Assembly: GCA_013044465.1 (NCBI GenBank)
Contig: JABEUL010000132.1
Location: forward strand, 1-10,510
Length of the DNA: 10,510 nucleotides
Origin: Acidimicrobiales bacterium
GTDB lineage: Bacteria > Actinomycetota > Acidimicrobiia > Acidimicrobiales > JABEUL01
Direction: 5' to 3'
Positions 8,101-10,510 of the stretch are shown here, one piece after another. The notes under the pieces were generated by a model, which saw only the letters and a program-made list of their open reading frames with translations, was not told where the DNA came from and did not search any database. Positions within the stretch are counted from its first letter, which is position 1, and the number at the start of each line of letters is the position of its first letter. Position numbers and translations under genes: made by a program.

Positions 8101-8194
8101 TGTCAACAATCTATCTCATCTATCATAAACAATGCTAATCATCCTGTTTCTCATTTCGCAACTAAAATACTAAATTTAAATTCAGGAGTCATTG
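8093..8194. repeat. 10-bp direct repeat upstream of and at the operon start
   Basis: GGAGTCATTG occurs at 8093-8102, where it spans the HyfC-like ATG, and again at 8185-8194. Read on the minus strand, both copies give CAATGACTCC. The upstream copy opens only a 13-codon frame (MTPEFKFSILVAK) before a stop. It may be a duplicated start region, a regulatory site, or chance. Confidence 0.3.
8122..8150 (-). promoter_or_regulatory. Weak candidate promoter for the six-gene operon
   Basis: On the minus strand TATGAT (8127-8122) is a good -10 match. It is preceded by a 17-base spacer and GAAACA (8150-8145), a poor -35 match. It would give a short leader before the ATG at 8100. The gap is AT-rich, so this could be chance. 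Confidence 0.2.
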
Positions 8195-8214
8195 ACCGTA
8201 TAGGTAGATTCTAA

Positions 8215-8472
8215 GCGAACTCCACCGCTTTTACAATTATCATAGCATGTATTTGGTTTGGTTCCACTATCTATCGGAGTTATTACAGAAGCGACCTGTT
8301 TCGTTATGGCGAAATTACTTGCTCAAGCAGATCGGGTGATTATGGAGGTAGCCAACTTGACCCATCTAATCCATCCATAGTGTGGTTAGCTAGTGAGTTT
8401 TCTGCAAATAGCACGCTCAGTGAGGCAGATAACTGGGGCAAAGAATGTGTCCATTTATATGTACACCATTAG
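8215..8472 (+). pseudogene. C-terminal fragment of a probable secreted BNR/sialidase-like protein
   Basis: A frame open from after the TAA at 8212-8214 to the TAG at 8470-8472 gives 85 residues with no proper start. The part from about 8325 reads SRSGDYGGSQLDPSNPSIVW, then LASEFSANSTLSEADNWGKE. The pattern W/SGDY-G-DPSNPSxVWxAxEY...WG is typical, from memory, of the end of extracellular beta-propeller (BNR or sialidase-like) proteins. The N-terminal part is absent, and the sequence before the motif is not convincing. The last residues (CVHLYVHH) are probably encoded by the terminus of the IS256-type element that follows, so the original C-terminus is lost as well. It runs opposite to the operon. 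Confidence 0.4.
8446..8469. repeat. Probable left terminal repeat of the IS256-type element
   Basis: TGTGTCCATTTATATGTACA followed by CCATT lies 29-52 bases before the transposase ATG. The TGTCC...TGTACAC arrangement resembles the ends of IS256/mutator-type elements. No inverted partner was found in the rest of the window, so the right end of that element is missing. Confidence 0.4.
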
Positions 8473-8497
8473 CTACTTTATCTAAAAAAGGAGTAAA

Positions 8498-8761
8498 ATG
8501 GTTACAAGAACCAGTGTAGTTAAAGGTAATAAATTAGCTCAACAATCGGCCACTCTTGCTGAGCTTGCCCGTGCTCTGGTCAAAAGCGATAAAGCTATGG
8601 TTGAAAAATTCAACCTAAAGTCAATTGATGACCTGTTGGGCAAAGATGGCTTGCTATCTTTAATGATTAAGCGATTTCTAGAAGAGCTTTCCAAAAAGGA
8701 GCTGAATGAGCATCTTGGTCGTGTTGCCTCATTAGAAAATGTCCGGGAAGCTCAATCATAG
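8498..8761 (+). pseudogene. IS256-family (mutator) transposase, N-terminal fragment interrupted by another IS
   Basis: The first about 76 codons match the start of IS256-family transposases: MVTRT...GNKLAQQ, a short linker, then LLSLMIKRFLEELSKKELNEHLG. The intact enzyme has about 400 residues with a DDE catalytic core; none of that is present. AAAAAAGGAG ends four bases before the ATG, so the start is well supported. After EHLG (to about 8720) the reading frame enters the end of the next insertion sequence, giving an artificial tail RVASLENVREAQS. If the inserted element and a TCG duplication are removed, the frame would read HLGRQAK and then stop. The IS256 gene may therefore already have been truncated before the second insertion. 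Confidence 0.75.
8723..8745 (+). repeat. Left outer terminal repeat of the IS
   Basis: It begins GTTGCCTCATTAG and ends AAATGTCCG. It pairs inverted with 10062-10084 (one substitution and one indel) and even better with 10028-10049 (one indel). Confidence 0.7.
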
Positions 8762-9973
8762 ACTCATTTGGAAATGTCCGCCTGGAGATCGGTTCCATGA
8801 TGTATTTACGACGGGTTTTCTTGCCGCTGGAGCTTTCGAGAGTGACATCTTTTGGAGTTCTCCGGCGAGGTCCTGAATATGGCGAGATAGCGCTCCTGGG
8901 TGCAGTTTATCCATCGTCTTTTTCATAGTGAGTTTTGACTTGGCTGAAGTACTTTTATGTATATTTGCTCGTTGAAATGGACTTTTTGCTAAGTCGTACT
9001 TTTTAGTGACTTTTGCTCCATTTCGAGTCTTGGAGATCAACTTCTGCTGGGCTTGAAGATAGTTGGTAAATCTGTCATTTACCTCCCAGATCTCATTGAG
9101 CTTGGCTAACTCTGCTGGTGTATCGTAACGCAAGTATCCAACAAGTTCACGCACATGAGTCCAGTTCTTCTGCTCTACATAGGCACCATCATTTTTGTTA
9201 CCTGACCTAGAGCGAGTGAAGGTGATTTCGTGATCTCTACAGTACTGTAGTAGATGGGCGTTAATGAACTCAGAGCCGTTGTCGCTATCGATTCCTAGGA
9301 TTGGAAATGGGAACTTGGAGATGACGTAGTCAAGTGCCTCAAGTACCCAGATCGCCGCTTTGTTCTTGACCGAACGATTGATTGTCCAACCGGTTGCAAT
9401 GTCAGTAACTGTAAGGGTATAGCAGTGTTCTCCGATTGCTTCACCACCTTCATGGCCGACCAGATCAATTTCGACAAAACCTGGCTTATTTTCATTCCAC
9501 TGTGACCATGTACGAATTGGGATCTGTGATTTTAAGAGTGTTCCAGGCTTAGTATGAGAACGCCCTCTAAGACCAAGTTCTGCTCTATTGGGAGCTAGGG
9601 AGCGATCTATTGTGGCTGCACTCATTTGGACTAGTAATGCTGCTTCAGCGACGCTTAAATCAAGATCCCCATCACGCCTGAGTAGCGGAACGAGATTTGT
9701 GAGCATTGGGGCCAAACGCTTTCCAGAGGGAGCTCGACTTAATGTCCAGCAAATAACCAGAGCCTCAATAATTGAGGAGTCATAGAGAGGAATACGGCCG
9801 GTGGCAGGTTTGAGTATTTTCAGCTTCATTGCCTCACGTAGTGCTCTTCTAGTGTGGTCCCGATGCCACCCAGTCAATTCAACTATCTCATCTAAAATTC
9901 TTACCTTTTCAGGTCGCTTCGCCTTGGCGTAGGCGAGGGCCTTTTTCCGGGTTACTGCTTGACGTTGGCTCAT
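8756..9973 (-). CDS. rve-type DDE transposase
   Basis: The enzyme that moves the surrounding insertion sequence, 405 residues from the chosen ATG. The N-terminal part is DNA binding, with MSQRQAVTRKKALAYAKAKR and a helix-turn-helix LTGWHRDHTRRALREA. The central part is an integrase-core (RNase H-like) domain with a visible catalytic triad: Asp in FVEIDLVGHEGG, Asp in GIDSDNGSEFIN, and Glu in NDGAYVEQKNW. The C-terminal tail is basic and ends GGHFQMSL inside the inner terminal repeat. The start is placed at 9973 because GGAG lies six bases upstream; ATGs at 9985 and 10009 are in frame but lack such a site. It looks intact and potentially active. The style is common in actinobacteria. I cannot assign an IS family with certainty. 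Confidence 0.85.
   Translation of the reverse strand: MSQRQAVTRKKALAYAKAKRPEKVRILDEIVELTGWHRDHTRRALREAMKLKILKPATGRIPLYDSSIIEALVICWTLSRAPSGKRLAPMLTNLVPLLRRDGDLDLSVAEAALLVQMSAATIDRSLAPNRAELGLRGRSHTKPGTLLKSQIPIRTWSQWNENKPGFVEIDLVGHEGGEAIGEHCYTLTVTDIATGWTINRSVKNKAAIWVLEALDYVISKFPFPILGIDSDNGSEFINAHLLQYCRDHEITFTRSRSGNKNDGAYVEQKNWTHVRELVGYLRYDTPAELAKLNEIWEVNDRFTNYLQAQQKLISKTRNGAKVTKKYDLAKSPFQRANIHKSTSAKSKLTMKKTMDKLHPGALSRHIQDLAGELQKMSLSKAPAARKPVVNTSWNRSPGGHFQMSL
8761..8781 (+). repeat. Left inner terminal repeat of the IS
   Basis: GACTCATTTGGAAATGTCCG is a second copy of the end motif, in register 35 bp inside the outer one. It encodes the last residues of the transposase (GGHFQMSL). Confidence 0.65.
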
Positions 9974-10027
9974 TGTTAGCTCCATAAATACAGGCTTAGT
10001 CCAGATCATCTACCTAACAGAGCGAAA

Positions 10028-10049
10028 CGGACATTTCTAATGAGGCAAC
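10028..10049 (-). repeat. Right inner terminal repeat of the IS
   Basis: On the minus strand it reads GTTGCCTCATTAGAAATGTC followed by CG. It is an inverted copy of the left outer repeat with one base deleted. Confidence 0.7.
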
Positions 10050-10061
10050 GTATGGGTCTAA

Positions 10062-10084
10062 GCGGACATTTTCAATGAGTCAAC
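10062..10084 (-). repeat. Right outer terminal repeat of the IS
   Basis: On the minus strand it reads GTTGACTCATTGAAAATGTC followed by CGC, 35 bp outside the inner copy. This is the same spacing as at the left end. Confidence 0.65.
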
Positions 10085-10321
10085 TCGCCAAGCCAAGTGA
10101 GTTTTCATACTTGGTTAAACTTTGAACAACTCTGATTTTGGCTGGAAGCAACCGCTAGCCATCTTAGATTGACCTATTCAGATTTAGCATTACGTTCGCG
10201 AGATTAATTAGCAGCTTGCACCAACCAAGAAGCATACTTTCTGAGGTCAGTATAAGCTAATGAGAACAAGAGCAGTATTGACCATATGCAAACGGAGCGA
10301 GATAGCTAAAGGGGGCTGACT
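10085..10321. other. Intergenic stretch, no gene recognised
   Basis: About 235 bp between the insertion sequence and the antitoxin remnant. All frames are broken. A few short minus-strand peptides (for example TDLRKYASWLVQAAN near 10205-10255) look slightly protein-like, but stops follow at once. This may be decayed sequence. AGGGGG at 10310-10315 may be the ribosome site of the next remnant. Confidence 0.35.
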
Positions 10322-10468
10322 TTGAAGAACATAAGTAATGATATAGATAAAACTTTTGTCGAAAGACCGAAAGAAGTTCTAGGTGCGAAAACGTTGACTG
10401 AAACTATCGAGCTCTCACTCGAGGAGGTAATCTCTCGTGAAGCGAGGCGAGGCGAAAGGTTATCTTAA
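10322..10468 (+). pseudogene. VapB-like type II antitoxin, frameshifted
   Basis: From a TTG at 10322, with AGGGGG about six bases upstream, 48 residues are read to a TAA at 10466-10468. The core NDIDKTFVERPKEVLGAKTL and TETIELSLEEVISREARR follows the VapB pattern (DIDDxLVxxAxxLTGAKTKTExVxxALxEVVRRE). This is a ribbon-helix-helix antitoxin family that binds DNA as a dimer and neutralises a PIN-domain VapC ribonuclease. The usual family length is about 60-80 residues. After EARRGER the frame closes early. One base away, a frame stays open to the window edge (YLKNDEYERSRRLLIY). This fits a frameshift near the GGCGA repeat at 10446-10455, or the start of an overlapping partner gene. A VapC toxin, if present, lies beyond the window. 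The N-terminal beta strand is poorly conserved, so it may be decayed. Confidence 0.5.
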
Positions 10469-10510
10469 GAATGATGAATATGAGCGGTCTAGGAGACTGC
10501 TGATTTATTC

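Larger units (their letters stand above)
8723..10084 (-). mobile_element. Insertion sequence with doubled terminal repeats, inserted in the IS256 remnant
   Basis: About 1.36 kb containing one transposase gene. Both ends carry two copies of a 21-23 bp motif (consensus GTTGxCTCATT, then GAAAATGTCCG), with an outer and an inner copy 35 bp apart at each end. The ends face inward. The outer copies (8723-8745 and 10062-10084) define the boundaries given. An alternative is 8723 to 10049, using the inner right copy, which pairs best with the left outer copy. TCG lies on both sides (8719-8721 and 10085-10087) and may be a target duplication. Confidence 0.65.

Noticed and set aside
8078..8106. TTGACA followed 18 bases later by TACAAT on the minus strand at the HyfC-like start
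   Set aside because: It resembles a promoter, but its -10 lies inside the coding region for the conserved first helix, so it cannot drive the full gene. No later start would leave a normal protein.
10085..10510. Right terminus and remaining transposase of the IS256-type element
   Set aside because: I found no inverted copy of the 8446-8469 motif and no IS256 catalytic core sequence; only a possible short continuation (RQAK, stop) follows the second IS.
1..10510. CRISPR arrays, tRNA or rRNA genes
   Set aside because: No regularly spaced repeats, cloverleaf pattern or rRNA-like segments were seen on either strand.

Overview
The window is dominated by one minus-strand operon of six genes (8100 down to 432). 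It encodes a membrane-bound, complex I-like respiratory module of the group 4 [NiFe]-hydrogenase / hydrogenase-4 (Hyf/Hyc) type. In transcription order the genes are HyfC-like (NuoH-type), HyfE-like (NuoK-type), HyfF-like (NuoN/M-type pump), HyfG-like (NuoC and NuoD types fused), a fusion of a reduced HyfH-type ferredoxin with the HyfI small subunit (NuoB-type), and HyfB-like (NuoL-type pump). Genes overlap by 4 bp or are 3 to 23 bp apart.

The central observation is that the large subunit keeps the overall fold signature but has lost all four cysteines that bind Ni-Fe. CGIC is replaced by AQST, and the C-terminal CxxC is replaced by SVGE in a tail ending GENDR, which resembles NuoD. The small subunit has Ser in place of the fourth cysteine of its proximal cluster. 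Only one of the two ferredoxin clusters can form. The two pump subunits keep nearly all proton-channel residues. This fits the Ehr (energy-converting hydrogenase-related) group, which sits between hydrogenases and complex I and has no established substrate. The Mycobacterium tuberculosis Rv0082-Rv0087 cluster is a relative recalled from memory. No maturation gene, formate dehydrogenase, CO dehydrogenase or other obvious redox partner lies in the window.

The flanks are genomic debris. At the left, 1-431 holds fragments of two unrelated genes on opposite strands that abut near position 240. At the right, a C-terminal piece of a probable secreted BNR/sialidase-like protein (8215-8450) runs into the left end of an IS256-type element. 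The transposase of that element is cut after about 76 codons by a second insertion sequence (about 8723-10084). The second element carries a 405-residue rve/DDE transposase and an unusual pair of repeats at each end. After about 230 bp of unassigned sequence, a frameshifted VapB-like antitoxin remnant lies at the right edge.

Organism: the transposase styles, the VapB-like remnant and the mycobacterial-type gene set suggest an actinobacterium of modest GC, possibly an acidimicrobial lineage. This is an inference with low confidence. The operon looks more AT-rich by eye than the insertion sequence beside it. Together with the surrounding mobile-element debris, this is compatible with an acquired or rearranged island.
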